DNA from: Thalassospira alkalitolerans
GTDB lineage: Bacteria > Pseudomonadota > Alphaproteobacteria > Rhodospirillales > Thalassospiraceae
Assembly (NCBI RefSeq): GCF_002115745.1
Contig: NZ_JFKB01000015.1
Span: 1-64,000 of the forward strand
Reading direction: 5' to 3'
Length of the DNA: 64,000 nt
Shown: piece after piece, positions 43,617 to 53,158 of the stretch
Layout: each line of letters opens with the position of its first letter
Position numbering within the stretch: the first letter of the stretch is position 1
Program-made: the position numbers and the translations under genes
The notes under the pieces: generated by a model
Told to the model about the DNA's origin: nothing
What the model saw: only the letters and a program-made list of their open reading frames with translations
Database searches by the model: none

Positions 43617-44822
43617 GACGACCGGCACGGCGATGCCGGTGGCGAGGCGGTCGTTGATGGGAACCCCGGCGTCTTTGATTGCCTTGAACAGATATCCCAG
43701 AAGCCCGACGGCGTAATAGGTGATGGCGGCAACCGACAGGCCTTCGACGGTTTGTTGCAGACGGAGTTGCAATTTGACGCGGCGGTCCATGCTGGCGAGC
43801 AGGTCGCGGTTTTGGGCTTCGAGCAGGATATCGACCCTTGTGCGCAGCAGGTTATTGGCGCGTGCCACCCGTTTTGACAGGACTTCGAGGCGGTCGCCGA
43901 TGTTTTGGCAGGTGCGCATGGCCGGGGCCAAACGGCGCTCCATGAATTCGGTGATGGTTTGCAGGCCTTCGATGCGGTCTTCGCGCAGTTCGACCAAACG
44001 GGCCTGCACGATGCGGTAATAGGCGCGGGCGGCACTGAACCGGTAATTCAGCGAGGCGGCCATTTCTTCGGTCTGGGCGGCAAGGTCGGTCAGTTTTTGC
44101 AGGGCGCCTTCGTCGTCGGTGTGGGATTTGCTGGCCATTTCGGCGGTAATCACCGACAGGCGGGTATCGATTTCCGAGACCTTGGGCGTCGCGCAATGGG
44201 CCAGCGGAAAGGCGAGCAACGCCATCATGCGATAGACTTCGATTTCCTTGAGGCGCTGGATCAACCGCCCGGCCTGCAGGGTTTCAAGGCCCTGATCGCG
44301 GATCAATATCCGCCCGAAGCCATCGCCATGCAGGCGAAAATCGGTCCAGACCATGGCCGTGCCGCCCATCACCCGCCCCCCGGTCAGGCCATTATGATCA
44401 AACAGGCGCGAAATTTCATCCGGGCTGCGGTCTTCGCGGTCCATGGCAATATGCAGGCCGACCAAAAGTTGGCCCGGTGTGGTTGCCAGCCAATCTTCGG
44501 GGATCAGGTTTAAAACCGGATCATCAAAGGGATGGTCAAATTCGGCCTGGCGTTTAAAGACATAGACGGTGAATTCAGCATGACGTTCCCAAATCACGGC
44601 AAAGCCATCGCATTGGCCTTCGTAATATTTCTGATCCGGGGCCGGGGGCGTTAAACTGTAACGCTGGCAAAAGCCCTTGAAATGATCGCGGACATCGGCG
44701 TCAAGCTCTTCGCCAGCCTGAAAGGCAATGCAGCTGCATCGGGCCGGGCTTTGCACCCCGCCAAACGGCCGGGCATGGATTTCGTTATGCAGGGCGACGC
44801 GCTGGGGGTGTTCAACAAACAT
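43554..44822 (-). CDS. DUF3422 family membrane protein
   Basis: 422 residues, full length for DUF3422. Starts EHPQRVALHNEIHARPF, a family hallmark. A long helical/coiled-coil middle (about 215-360) precedes two C-terminal membrane segments (AITYYAVGLLGYLFKAI and IAVPVVLAAIWLSM). Function is not established. The gene diverges from tldD across a nested palindrome. Its 3' end is the site where a foreign segment carrying a second copy of that end is located. Confidence 0.9.
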   Translation of the reverse strand: MFVEHPQRVALHNEIHARPFGGVQSPARCSCIAFQAGEELDADVRDHFKGFCQRYSLTPPAPDQKYYEGQCDGFAVIWERHAEFTVYVFKRQAEFDHPFDDPVLNLIPEDWLATTPGQLLVGLHIAMDREDRSPDEISRLFDHNGLTGGRVMGGTAMVWTDFRLHGDGFGRILIRDQGLETLQAGRLIQRLKEIEVYRMMALLAFPLAHCATPKVSEIDTRLSVITAEMASKSHTDDEGALQKLTDLAAQTEEMAASLNYRFSAARAYYRIVQARLVELREDRIEGLQTITEFMERRLAPAMRTCQNIGDRLEVLSKRVARANNLLRTRVDILLEAQNRDLLASMDRRVKLQLRLQQTVEGLSVAAITYYAVGLLGYLFKAIKDAGVPINDRLATGIAVPVVLAAIWLSMRRIKNALHRDEG

Positions 44823-44830
44823 TGCCTCGG

Positions 44831-44915
44831 GCTTTCATAATTGGCCATTGCGGTCTATATAAAGCGTGTCGGGGCGTGCCCCGGCTGTACTCTTTATATA
44901 GACGAAAGTGAAAGC
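44831..44915. promoter_or_regulatory. Triple-nested palindrome between DUF3422 and tldD
   Basis: Outer arms GCTTTCA (44831-44837)/TGAAAGC (44909-44915). Middle arms GTCTATATAAAG (44853-44864)/CTTTATATAGAC (44892-44903). Inner CGGGGC (44870-44875)/GCCCCG (44878-44883). All share approximately one centre. The middle arms contain TATATAA/TTATATA suited to divergent -10 elements. Confidence 0.7.
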
Positions 44916-45029
44916 TGGCAGATAGCCCTGAAACCATAAGGGAAAATACTGTCACAATTGCTTCTATCTTTGAGGGTATGTCCCCGTATGGCCACGATCC
45001 GGCCGCTATCACGCCCGCAAGGAGGTTCC

Positions 45030-46463
45030 ATGACCGATCTGAGCAAAACCGACAGCCTGTTTTTCGCCAAGGGCGACCTTGATCGCGAGCGGCTTGAAAA
45101 TCAGGTCAATGATGCGCTTAGCACCGCAGAAGACGGGGAACTTTTCCTTGAATACCGCCAGTCGGAAAGCCTGACATGGGATGACGGACGGCTGCGCAGT
45201 GCCAATTTTGATACCGCACAGGGTTTTGGCCTGCGCGCGGTTGCCGATGAAGCCACCGCGTTTTCCCATTCCAACGAGCTTTCCAATGACGCGGTTGGCC
45301 GGGCGGCCGAGACCGTCAAGGCGGTTGGGCAAGGTCGGTCGGGCAAGGTTGATCTGGGATCAATTGGCACCAATGTGTCGCTTTATTCCGACATCAATCC
45401 GCTGGGCGAAGCATCGTTTGAGGCCAAAGTTGATTTGCTGGGCAAGGTTGATGCCTATGCCCGGTCCAAAGACCCGCGTGTTGCACAGGTTTCGGCATCG
45501 ATTTCGGGCAATTGGCAGGCGGTGCAAATCTGGCGCAGTGGCGGCCAGCGGATTGGCGATATTCGCCCGCTGGTGCGGTTTAATGTTTCCGTCGTCGTCA
45601 AACAGGGCGACCGCATGGAAAGTGGATCACATGGTCAGGGCGGGCGCATTGGCTATGACGGGTTCTTTGATGAAAAAACCTGGAAATCGGCTGTTGATGA
45701 AGCATTGCGTCAGGCAACGCTGAACCTTGACTCGGTTGCCACCCCGGCGGGCGAGATGACCGTTGTGCTTGGCCCGGGCTGGCCCGGGATTTTGTTGCAT
45801 GAAGCCATCGGCCATGGGCTTGAGGGTGATTTCAATCGCAAGGGCACATCGGCCTTTGCCGGGCTTTTGGGCCAGCGGATTGCATCGCCCGGCGTCACGG
45901 TTGTGGATGATGGCACGATCCATGATCGGCGCGGGTCGCTTTCGATCGATGATGAAGGCACACCGACCCAAAGAACGGTTCTGATCGAGGATGGCATCCT
46001 GAAAGGCTTCATGCAGGATCGGTTGAATGCGCGCCTTACCGGGGTTAAATCCACCGGCAATGGACGACGTCAATCCTATGCCCATGCGCCGATGCCACGC
46101 ATGACCAATACCTATATGCTGGGCGGGGATAAAGACCCGGGCGAAATTCTGGCATCGGTCAAAAAGGGCATCTATGCGGTTAATTTCGCGGGTGGTCAGG
46201 TCGATATCACATCGGGCAAATTCGTGTTTTCGGCCTCGGAAGCCTATCTGATTGAAAACGGCAAACTGGGTGCCCCGGTCAAGGGCGCGACCCTGATCGG
46301 CAATGGCCCCGACAGCCTGACCAAGGTTTCCATGATCGGCAACGATATGGAACTTGATGAAGGTATCGGGACGTGTGGCAAGGATGGCCAGGGTGTGCCG
46401 GTGGGTGTTGGTCAACCAACACTTCGGATTGATGGCCTGACGGTTGGCGGCACCGCCGTCTAA
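45030..46463 (+). CDS. tldD: Metalloprotease TldD
   Basis: About 477 residues from ATG 45030, chosen for its AAGGAGG ribosome-binding site. Zinc motif HExxxH in LLHEAIGHGLEGDF and family blocks YRQSESLTWDDGRL, LEYR and GRRQSYAHAPMPRMTNTYM. TldD works with TldE/PmbA, which is not in this window, to degrade unfolded peptides and mature modified peptides (microcin B17-type leaders). Strong terminator follows. Confidence 0.95.
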   Translation: MTDLSKTDSLFFAKGDLDRERLENQVNDALSTAEDGELFLEYRQSESLTWDDGRLRSANFDTAQGFGLRAVADEATAFSHSNELSNDAVGRAAETVKAVGQGRSGKVDLGSIGTNVSLYSDINPLGEASFEAKVDLLGKVDAYARSKDPRVAQVSASISGNWQAVQIWRSGGQRIGDIRPLVRFNVSVVVKQGDRMESGSHGQGGRIGYDGFFDEKTWKSAVDEALRQATLNLDSVATPAGEMTVVLGPGWPGILLHEAIGHGLEGDFNRKGTSAFAGLLGQRIASPGVTVVDDGTIHDRRGSLSIDDEGTPTQRTVLIEDGILKGFMQDRLNARLTGVKSTGNGRRQSYAHAPMPRMTNTYMLGGDKDPGEILASVKKGIYAVNFAGGQVDITSGKFVFSASEAYLIENGKLGAPVKGATLIGNGPDSLTKVSMIGNDMELDEGIGTCGKDGQGVPVGVGQPTLRIDGLTVGGTAV

Positions 46464-46488
46464 CCCAAAAGTTTAACTGATTTTTGCA

Positions 46489-46519
46489 AGATAACCCCGG
46501 GATTTTCCCGGGGTTATCT
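46489..46519 (+). terminator. Intrinsic terminator of tldD
   Basis: Perfect 13-bp stem (46489-46501 with 46507-46519), 5-nt ATTTT loop; weak T-tract. Confidence 0.7.
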
Positions 46520-46711
46520 ACTTTAGGATAGGTACAATCAACAATACCCCCCCTCATTCACGTCCAATAGAATGACTTTCCTCTTGACCAGATAGCCCAT
46601 AATCTGTCGGCCACGAAATGAAACACGATTGCGTTCCGGTAACGTCGAAATATACGACGCTCAGGTGGGGCCTGCGGGAAAAGCAATCCGATATGTGGCT
46701 TGGGGGAATTC

Positions 46712-48181
46712 TTGAATTGTTTTAACTGGCGGTATGGCACGGCCTGTTGTGCGGTACTTGGTATGTTGATTGCGGGACTGCAATCGGCGAATGCCCAACA
46801 AGGTGCGGATGTCCGAACGGACGAAGCCCGGAATTTTATTGATGATTTTGGACAAATCGTCGATGCGGCGGAACGGTCACGCCTGTTGCTTCAGACCGAT
46901 GATGGCCGCGAAATCAGCTTTGCGGATGTTTTGACCAATCCCGATGATGTTGTTTTGAATTTCCGCTGGGCCAAGGCGCAAATTGCCCGTGGTGATGTGC
47001 GCGGGGCATCGGCCACACTGGAACGCGTTCTTGTTCTTGATCCCGATCTGGCGGTGGTGCGGCTTTATTACGCGATTGTGCTATATCGTCTTGATAGCCT
47101 TGACGAAGCCCGCGCCCAGTTCGAACGCCTGCGCAGCATGCCGGTATCGCCCGAGGTTGCCGCCGATATTGACCGTTACCTTGATGCCATTGAACGCAGG
47201 CGTGCGCGCCTGCATCAATATCTGACCCTGTCACTGGGCAGTCAGATCGACAGCAACCGCAATGCCGCCGCATCCGACAAGCAGCAACTTGTGACCGGCA
47301 CGCTGAGCAATATCACCGCAAGTCAAGACAAGCCAAAGAACGACATCGCCTATATCGGGGCGCTGCGCTACGATATCAGTTACGATCTGGGCTATCAGGA
47401 AGGTCACGAAGTTTTTGCCGCCGTTACCGGATATGGCAGCGATCAGGTTCAGCTTGACGCGCTTGATCTTGGGTCGCTTTCGGTTGATCTTGGCGCGCGG
47501 ATCAGGGGCGGATATTTCAGCCTGACACCAAGCCTTAATCACACGACACAATCGCTTTCGCGCGAAAAGTACCTGACATCGCGCGGCGGCCGTTTGCGCG
47601 CAGATTGGAACATTCGGCCCGATACCAATCTGTTTGCCGAGGTCAGCTATGCCGATGAACGTTATCAGAACACATCTGAATCAAGCGCGCTTCGCCTGCA
47701 TTCCGGCCAGCGATACGGGGCGCGGACCGGCGCAAATTATGCCTGGAGCCCGTCAAACCGCACCACGCTTAATCTGAATGGTGGTAAAAAAGAAGCGGCT
47801 CGTAATTATTACAGTTACGATAGCTTGAGTACCGAGCTGATCCATGCTTATCTATTTGGCGGGGGAAGCTACATTAGCGGAAGTGTTCGCTATGGCCTTG
47901 ATCAATATAGGGATCCTGACTCTTTGGTGACCGGCAGTTCGCCGCAACACCGAATGGATCGCAGTACAAGATTACGGCTGACCTATGGCGCGCCACTTTC
48001 ACAATTGATGCCAGATGACGGGTTTGGGGATAGCAACACAGCAGGTCAGATATATGCCTTTCTGGCACCGATAAACTGGTCGGTCACGGGGGAATATCTT
48101 GATACAAAATCAAACATTCCCAACTACGAATATCATAACGCGCGTGCGCAGATTTTCCTGACACGCCGGTGGGAGTTCTAG
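46712..48181 (+). CDS. Slam-like TPR/beta-barrel outer membrane protein (DUF560)
   Basis: About 489 residues. The most plausible start is TTG 46712 with GGGGGAA five bases upstream; the frame is open to TTG 46700 and no ATG start gives a signal peptide. Signal sequence ends near QSANAQ. A TPR region (about 70-155, with LNFRWAKAQIARGDVRGA) precedes a C-terminal domain of alternating beta strands ending in RRWEF, the terminal-Phe signature of outer-membrane barrels. This is the architecture of surface lipoprotein assembly modulators (Slam). It is followed 2 bp later by the FecR-domain gene, a candidate client. Confidence 0.8.
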   Translation: MNCFNWRYGTACCAVLGMLIAGLQSANAQQGADVRTDEARNFIDDFGQIVDAAERSRLLLQTDDGREISFADVLTNPDDVVLNFRWAKAQIARGDVRGASATLERVLVLDPDLAVVRLYYAIVLYRLDSLDEARAQFERLRSMPVSPEVAADIDRYLDAIERRRARLHQYLTLSLGSQIDSNRNAAASDKQQLVTGTLSNITASQDKPKNDIAYIGALRYDISYDLGYQEGHEVFAAVTGYGSDQVQLDALDLGSLSVDLGARIRGGYFSLTPSLNHTTQSLSREKYLTSRGGRLRADWNIRPDTNLFAEVSYADERYQNTSESSALRLHSGQRYGARTGANYAWSPSNRTTLNLNGGKKEAARNYYSYDSLSTELIHAYLFGGGSYISGSVRYGLDQYRDPDSLVTGSSPQHRMDRSTRLRLTYGAPLSQLMPDDGFGDSNTAGQIYAFLAPINWSVTGEYLDTKSNIPNYEYHNARAQIFLTRRWEF

Positions 48182-48183
48182 GG

Positions 48184-49611
48184 ATGTCGGTATTTGCAAT
48201 TTTCGCCCCCCGTTGCGTAAAATGGACGCAACACTTCCGGATTGCGGTGGTTTCGGGTTTTGTATTTCTGACCAGCGCCACAATGGCACAGGCCGAACGC
48301 AGCGGTGAAATGGCCGGCGTTTCGGCTGCGGTTAAAGGTGAAGTGCTTCTGGCACAATCGGTTGGCGAGGTTGGCATTCTGGTCGAAAGCGGCATGCCGG
48401 TTTACCTTGGCGATCGCATTACGACCTCGGCCAATTCGGGCATGCAGATCCTTCTGATGGATGAAACGGTATTTACCATCGGCCCGAACAGCGCCCTTGC
48501 CATTGATGAATTCGTTTATGACCCGATCACCGGGGATGGCAAGATCGTTGCCAATATGGCGCGCGGTATTGTGCGCTTTGTCACCGGAAAAATTCCGCTT
48601 AAGAACCCGTCGAGCATGGATATCAACCTTCCGGTCGGATCAATTGGCATTCGCGGCACCATTGGTTTGATCCGATCCGTCTCGGCCGAGGAAGCCAACC
48701 AGATTGCGCCCGGCAGTTTTAAGACCGCCGCGACCAGCGATGATGGCAATGGCGCATCGCCGTTGATTTTCATGGCGGTCAATCAGGGACCGGGCCTATC
48801 GCGCAATGACACAACATCGCGCCCCGGTGCCTTTGCCGTCTTTGATCAGAACGGCAACAGCCAGAATGTCACCGGCGAGAATTTCGGTGTCTTTGTTGGC
48901 AGCAATACCGTCAGCGACCCGGTTCGGTTCCCGGTAAGTCTGGCGACCTTTGATTTTTCCAGTGCCTTGGTTCGCACGGCATCGAATACGCAAATTGACG
49001 GACCAAGCAGCACGGCAGGCACCACTCAACCGGCCCGCAAAACCCCGATCAGCCGCCAACAGACACGTCAGGCCACAACCCAAACCGGGTCAGCCATGGC
49101 ATCGACGCTTGACGTCGCCATGGCACAGGTTTCAAACACCCATGCTGGCAGCAGTCAGCAGGAAACGGCATCGATACTGAACAATGTCGAAGAAAGCGCC
49201 AGTTCGAGCGGCGGCGGTAGTAGCAGCAGCCCGTTTACTTTTGACGGAATGCGGCAAGTCAGTCTAGGATCGGCAAGCACCGGCGATATAAGTGTCGATA
49301 ATGGAAACATCGCATATACATTCAGAACTGATATAGATTATGCAAATCACACTATTGATATCAGTTTTTCCAATATTAATGATCATTCAGAAGCATACAC
49401 AGGGAATGCATATTTTCAATCGCCATTTAACTATGAAATAGCATCCGGAACCGCCTCATTTACTGGATCAGCATTCAAAACAGATCCAAATTGCACCGCA
49501 TTAGGTTGCAATGCAACTGCAACATTCACTGATGCCTACAACGTCGATTTCAATGTAAAGACCACTGCTGAACCTGCCGGAGCTTCGGGCAGTGAAACTT
49601 TGTCGCCTTAA
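48184..49611 (+). CDS. FecR-domain exported protein with foreign C-terminal beta module
   Basis: About 475 residues. Signal peptide ending near TMAQAERS. FecR domain (about 35-175) with VYLGDRITTSANSGMQILLMDETVFTIGPNS and PVGSIGIRGTIGLI. A low-complexity Ser/Thr/Gln linker (about 270-345) is followed by a compact beta-rich C-terminal module (about 350-475) with a Cys pair (DPNCTALGCNA). The C-terminal third is clearly more AT-rich than the rest. The gene lies between a Slam-like barrel and a CHASE2 cyclase, suggesting an exported sensor or surface ligand. No lipobox seen. Confidence 0.8.
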   Translation: MSVFAIFAPRCVKWTQHFRIAVVSGFVFLTSATMAQAERSGEMAGVSAAVKGEVLLAQSVGEVGILVESGMPVYLGDRITTSANSGMQILLMDETVFTIGPNSALAIDEFVYDPITGDGKIVANMARGIVRFVTGKIPLKNPSSMDINLPVGSIGIRGTIGLIRSVSAEEANQIAPGSFKTAATSDDGNGASPLIFMAVNQGPGLSRNDTTSRPGAFAVFDQNGNSQNVTGENFGVFVGSNTVSDPVRFPVSLATFDFSSALVRTASNTQIDGPSSTAGTTQPARKTPISRQQTRQATTQTGSAMASTLDVAMAQVSNTHAGSSQQETASILNNVEESASSSGGGSSSSPFTFDGMRQVSLGSASTGDISVDNGNIAYTFRTDIDYANHTIDISFSNINDHSEAYTGNAYFQSPFNYEIASGTASFTGSAFKTDPNCTALGCNATATFTDAYNVDFNVKTTAEPAGASGSETLSP

Positions 49612-51940
49612 CAAAAGCACTGACGTGACCGACCAACCAAACACATCCAGGCGCCTATCACGCACGCGCATCCTGTTATGGCTGCATTATCTGGTGCCGC
49701 TGGCGGTTCTTTTGGCATGTGTGGTTCTGCGCTGGCAGGACGTGCCGCTGGTCGGGCAATTGCGGATGTCGGTGTTTGATACCTATCAAAGGATTGCCCC
49801 GCGTGACTTTGAAGATGTCGGTGTCAGGATCATCGATATTGATGAGCCAAGCCTTGAAAAAATGGGTCAGTGGCCTTGGCCGCGCACAAGACTGGCGGAA
49901 CTGGTTTACCGGTTGCGGTTGGCCGGGGCGCAGGTGGTTGGTTTTGATATGGTGTTTGCCGAACCTGATCGGACATCACCGGCGCGGGTTGTTCATGACT
50001 GGCCCAAAACCGATAACACCAAAGAACTTGAAAAACTTGCCGAAACCCTGCCCGATCATGATCTGTTGTTTGCCGAGTTTATCAATGGTGTCGGGCAGAT
50101 CGTTACCGCCGTTCAACTGACCACCCAGCCATTTGAAACGCTGCCACGCCAGGTTGGCAATTTCAGTGTCAGTGGCGAAACCGGTCGGCAGCTTGCCGAT
50201 TTTATTCCAGTCTTGCCCGGTGCGACCACCAACCTTGCCGCAATTGAAGACGCCGCCGCAGGCAATGCGCTGATCAATGTATCGCCGGAACAGGATGGGG
50301 TGGTGCGCCGCGTGCCCTTGATGCTGGCCCTTGATCATGACGAACCTTTAATCGGCAAACCGGTCTATCCGACCCTGTCGATGGAAGTTTTCCGTGTCCT
50401 TCAGAATGCGCCGCGCACCATGAATGTACGGTTATCCGGGGCAAGTGGCACAACCCGCTGGACCACATCCGAAGGTGTCAGCGCCATCCGCGTTGGGGCA
50501 GCCACCATTCCGACCGATCAATCAGGCCAGATGTGGGTTCATTTTACCGGACATCGGCCAGATCGTTATATATCGGCGGCTGACGTGTTAGATGGCAGCC
50601 TGCCGGTGGGGGCACTGGAAAACACGGTTGTTCTGGTGGGCACCAGTGCGGCGGGGTTGCTTGATTTGCGCTCATCCCCCCTTGATCCGGTTCTGCCCGG
50701 TGTGGAAGTTCATGCTGAAATGCTTGAACAGATGTTGCTGGGGCAATTCCTGACCCGGCCCTATTGGATTGCCGAGATTGAAACACTTGTCCTGTTGCTG
50801 GTCGGGATGTTCTTTGTGCTGGCGATCCCGCGGCTTGGCGCGGTTTGGCCGGCCCTGATTGGCGGCAGCATGACCATTGCCGCCATTGGTTTTTCCTGGT
50901 GGGCCTATATCAGCCATCAGATTCTGATTGATCCGGTCTATGCTGCTATATCGCTGATCGCGGTCTATCTGATTGCCAGTTCCATCGGCTTTATGCGCAC
51001 CGAAGGCGAACGCAATCAGGTGCGTGCGGCCTTTGGCAACTATTTATCCCCGGCACTGGTCGAACAACTTGCCCGCCATCCCGAACGGTTGAGACTGGGC
51101 GGGGAAACCCGCAACATGACATTGCTGTTTTGCGATGTGCGGGGATTTACCGCGATCTCCGAGGGGTTCAAATCCAACCCGCAAGGATTAACCCGGCTGA
51201 TCAACCGGTTACTGACCCCGCTTAGCAAGGCGATCCTGGATCATGAAGGCACCATCGATAAATATATGGGTGATTGCATCATGGCGTTCTGGAATGCGCC
51301 GCTTGATGTGCCCGACCATGCCGGTCATGCGTGCCAGAGTGCGCTGGCGATGTTTGATGCGCTTGGGCACCTTAATGCGCGCCGGGCCGAGGAAGCCGCC
51401 GAGGACGGCATTGATTACCTGCCACTGAATGTCGGCATCGGGATCAATAGCGGTGATTGCCTTGTCGGCAACATGGGATCGGATCAACGGTTTGATTATT
51501 CGGTCCTCGGCGATGCGGTCAATCTGGCAGCGCGGCTTGAAAGCCAATCCAAGAATTACGGGGTTGGCATTGTTATCGGGGCGGAAACCGCCCGCGAGGT
51601 CGGGGATCGATTTGCCGTGCTTGAACTGGACCTGATTACCGTGAAGGGCAAAACCGAAGCGGTGCGTATTTTCACCCTGCTGGGTGATGATGTTTTGGCC
51701 CATGAGGATGGGTTCGGGGTTTTGCGCCAGAAACATGGCGATATGATCGCCCGGTATCGCGATCAGGATTGGGACGGTGCCGAAACTTTGACCCATGAAT
51801 GCCGATTGATCGCCTCGGACTTGATGGATCAGGTTGATCTGACCACGTTTTATAATATGTATCGCGACCGCATTGCGGCATTTCGCAATACCCCACCGCC
51901 CGAAGATTGGGATGGCGTTTTCATCGCCACAAGCAAGTAA
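49592..51940 (+). CDS. CHASE2-domain adenylate/guanylate cyclase
   Basis: About 782 residues from GTG 49592, overlapping fecR by 20 bp; GTG 49625 is an alternative. One N-terminal membrane helix (WLHYLVPLAVLLACVVL), an extracytoplasmic CHASE2 sensor (about 55-395, FDTYQRIAPRDFEDVGVRII), three helices (about 390-465), then a class III cyclase domain. Metal Asp residues are in LLFCDVRGFTAIS (about 510) and KYMGDCIMAFW (about 559), with Lys consistent with ATP use, and VLGDAVNLAARLES. It makes cAMP (or cGMP) in response to an envelope signal, perhaps through the FecR protein. Confidence 0.93.
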   Translation: MKLCRLNKSTDVTDQPNTSRRLSRTRILLWLHYLVPLAVLLACVVLRWQDVPLVGQLRMSVFDTYQRIAPRDFEDVGVRIIDIDEPSLEKMGQWPWPRTRLAELVYRLRLAGAQVVGFDMVFAEPDRTSPARVVHDWPKTDNTKELEKLAETLPDHDLLFAEFINGVGQIVTAVQLTTQPFETLPRQVGNFSVSGETGRQLADFIPVLPGATTNLAAIEDAAAGNALINVSPEQDGVVRRVPLMLALDHDEPLIGKPVYPTLSMEVFRVLQNAPRTMNVRLSGASGTTRWTTSEGVSAIRVGAATIPTDQSGQMWVHFTGHRPDRYISAADVLDGSLPVGALENTVVLVGTSAAGLLDLRSSPLDPVLPGVEVHAEMLEQMLLGQFLTRPYWIAEIETLVLLLVGMFFVLAIPRLGAVWPALIGGSMTIAAIGFSWWAYISHQILIDPVYAAISLIAVYLIASSIGFMRTEGERNQVRAAFGNYLSPALVEQLARHPERLRLGGETRNMTLLFCDVRGFTAISEGFKSNPQGLTRLINRLLTPLSKAILDHEGTIDKYMGDCIMAFWNAPLDVPDHAGHACQSALAMFDALGHLNARRAEEAAEDGIDYLPLNVGIGINSGDCLVGNMGSDQRFDYSVLGDAVNLAARLESQSKNYGVGIVIGAETAREVGDRFAVLELDLITVKGKTEAVRIFTLLGDDVLAHEDGFGVLRQKHGDMIARYRDQDWDGAETLTHECRLIASDLMDQVDLTTFYNMYRDRIAAFRNTPPPEDWDGVFIATSK

Positions 51941-52031
51941 CCACCCCCTTGATTTTATGATGTGATCGCAGGAAGCTCTTCCAAGCCACGGCTCACGGCT
52001 CACAGCCCAGTTCCCCATTCACGAGGCCCCG

Positions 52032-53045
52032 ATGAATTTTTCGTCTGATAATGTGTCACCGATTTGCCCGGAAATCCTTGCCGCAATTGGTGCAGCCAGC
52101 GAGGCGGCCCTGCCCTATGGGGCCGATGATGCCAGCAGGCAACTTGACGCGGCGTTTTCCGATCTGTTCGGGACCACGGTTGCGGTGGTGCCGGTGGCGA
52201 CGGGAACAGCGGCCAATCTGGTCGGGTTATCGGCACTGGTATCGCCATTTGGCGGGGTGGCGTGCCATGAGGCCGCACATATCAACCGCACGGAATCGAC
52301 CGGGGTGGCGTTTTATGGCAATGGGGCAAAGCTGATGACCATGGATGGCCCATCGGGCAAGCTGGAACCCGCGACATTGGATGCGTTTCTGGCTCGCGAA
52401 AATACCCATGGCATGCATTCGGTCGATCCGGAATGTGTTGCCATCACACAGGCGACCGAATTTGGTACGATCTATGACGTGGACGAAGTGCAGGCGATTG
52501 GCAAAACAACCCGCGATCACGGCATGAAATTCTTTATGGACGGGGCGCGGTTTGCCAATGCGGTGGCGGCCCTTGAGTGCCATCCCGCCGATATCACGTG
52601 GAAGGCCGGGTTGGATGTTTTAAGTTTTGGCGCAACCAAAAATGGCGCAATGGCGGTGGATGCGATCATCCTGTTTGATCCGTCCCTGCGTGGTCGGGTT
52701 GAAAAAGCCCGCAAGCGCGGCGGGCATCTGTTTTCCAAGCATCGTTACCTCGCAGTCCAGCTTTTGGCCTATGTGAAAGACGACCTTTGGCTGCGCAATG
52801 CCAGCCATGCCAATATAGCCGCACAGGCACTTTGCCGCGCCCTTGAAACACTTGGCGCGCGGGCGGCCTTTACCCCGCAGGGTAATGAGCTTTTTATGCA
52901 TATGACGGATGAGCTGGCCGAGCATTTGCGCAAGGCCGGTCTGGTGTTTCGCCCCTGGCCATCAATTGGCCCGGATGCCTGGCGCTTTGTCGCGTCATGG
53001 AACAGCCCGATCGAGGCAATCCGTGCTTTGCCACAAACGATATAG
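52032..53045 (+). CDS. ltaE: Low-specificity L-threonine aldolase (paralogue 1)
   Basis: 337 residues, PLP fold type I. VATGTAANLVGLSAL, DGARFANA and the PLP-lysine region SFGATKNGAMAVDAI are present, with FSKHRYL downstream. It cleaves L-threonine/allo-threonine to glycine and acetaldehyde. It is followed after 113 bp by a full-length paralogue about 60% identical by eye. Both active sites look intact, so this is a tandem duplication retained in two diverged copies. Confidence 0.92.
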   Translation: MNFSSDNVSPICPEILAAIGAASEAALPYGADDASRQLDAAFSDLFGTTVAVVPVATGTAANLVGLSALVSPFGGVACHEAAHINRTESTGVAFYGNGAKLMTMDGPSGKLEPATLDAFLARENTHGMHSVDPECVAITQATEFGTIYDVDEVQAIGKTTRDHGMKFFMDGARFANAVAALECHPADITWKAGLDVLSFGATKNGAMAVDAIILFDPSLRGRVEKARKRGGHLFSKHRYLAVQLLAYVKDDLWLRNASHANIAAQALCRALETLGARAAFTPQGNELFMHMTDELAEHLRKAGLVFRPWPSIGPDAWRFVASWNSPIEAIRALPQTI

Positions 53046-53074
53046 GCATCATTGCCATTCGAACCCATCGCATT

Positions 53075-53084
53075 TAGGGTCAGG
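53075..53084 (+). repeat. TAGGGTCAGG motif
   Basis: Perfect 10-mer between the two threonine aldolase genes. It also occurs at 21-30 and, inverted, at 60365-60374. Possibly a remnant of a dispersed small repeat; chance is not excluded. Confidence 0.35.
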
Positions 53085-53158
53085 ACCAAATAAGTGAGAG
53101 GCGGGCTTTAATCCTTGGCGCCCGCATCCACGCCACCAGATAATAGCGGAACCGTTCG

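Noticed and set aside
45627-46415. 262-codon frame antisense to tldD
   Set aside because: Shadow frame over the conserved TldD catalytic region.
51209-52018. 269-codon frame antisense to the cyclase domain
   Set aside because: Shadow of conserved class III cyclase sequence; no independent start signals.
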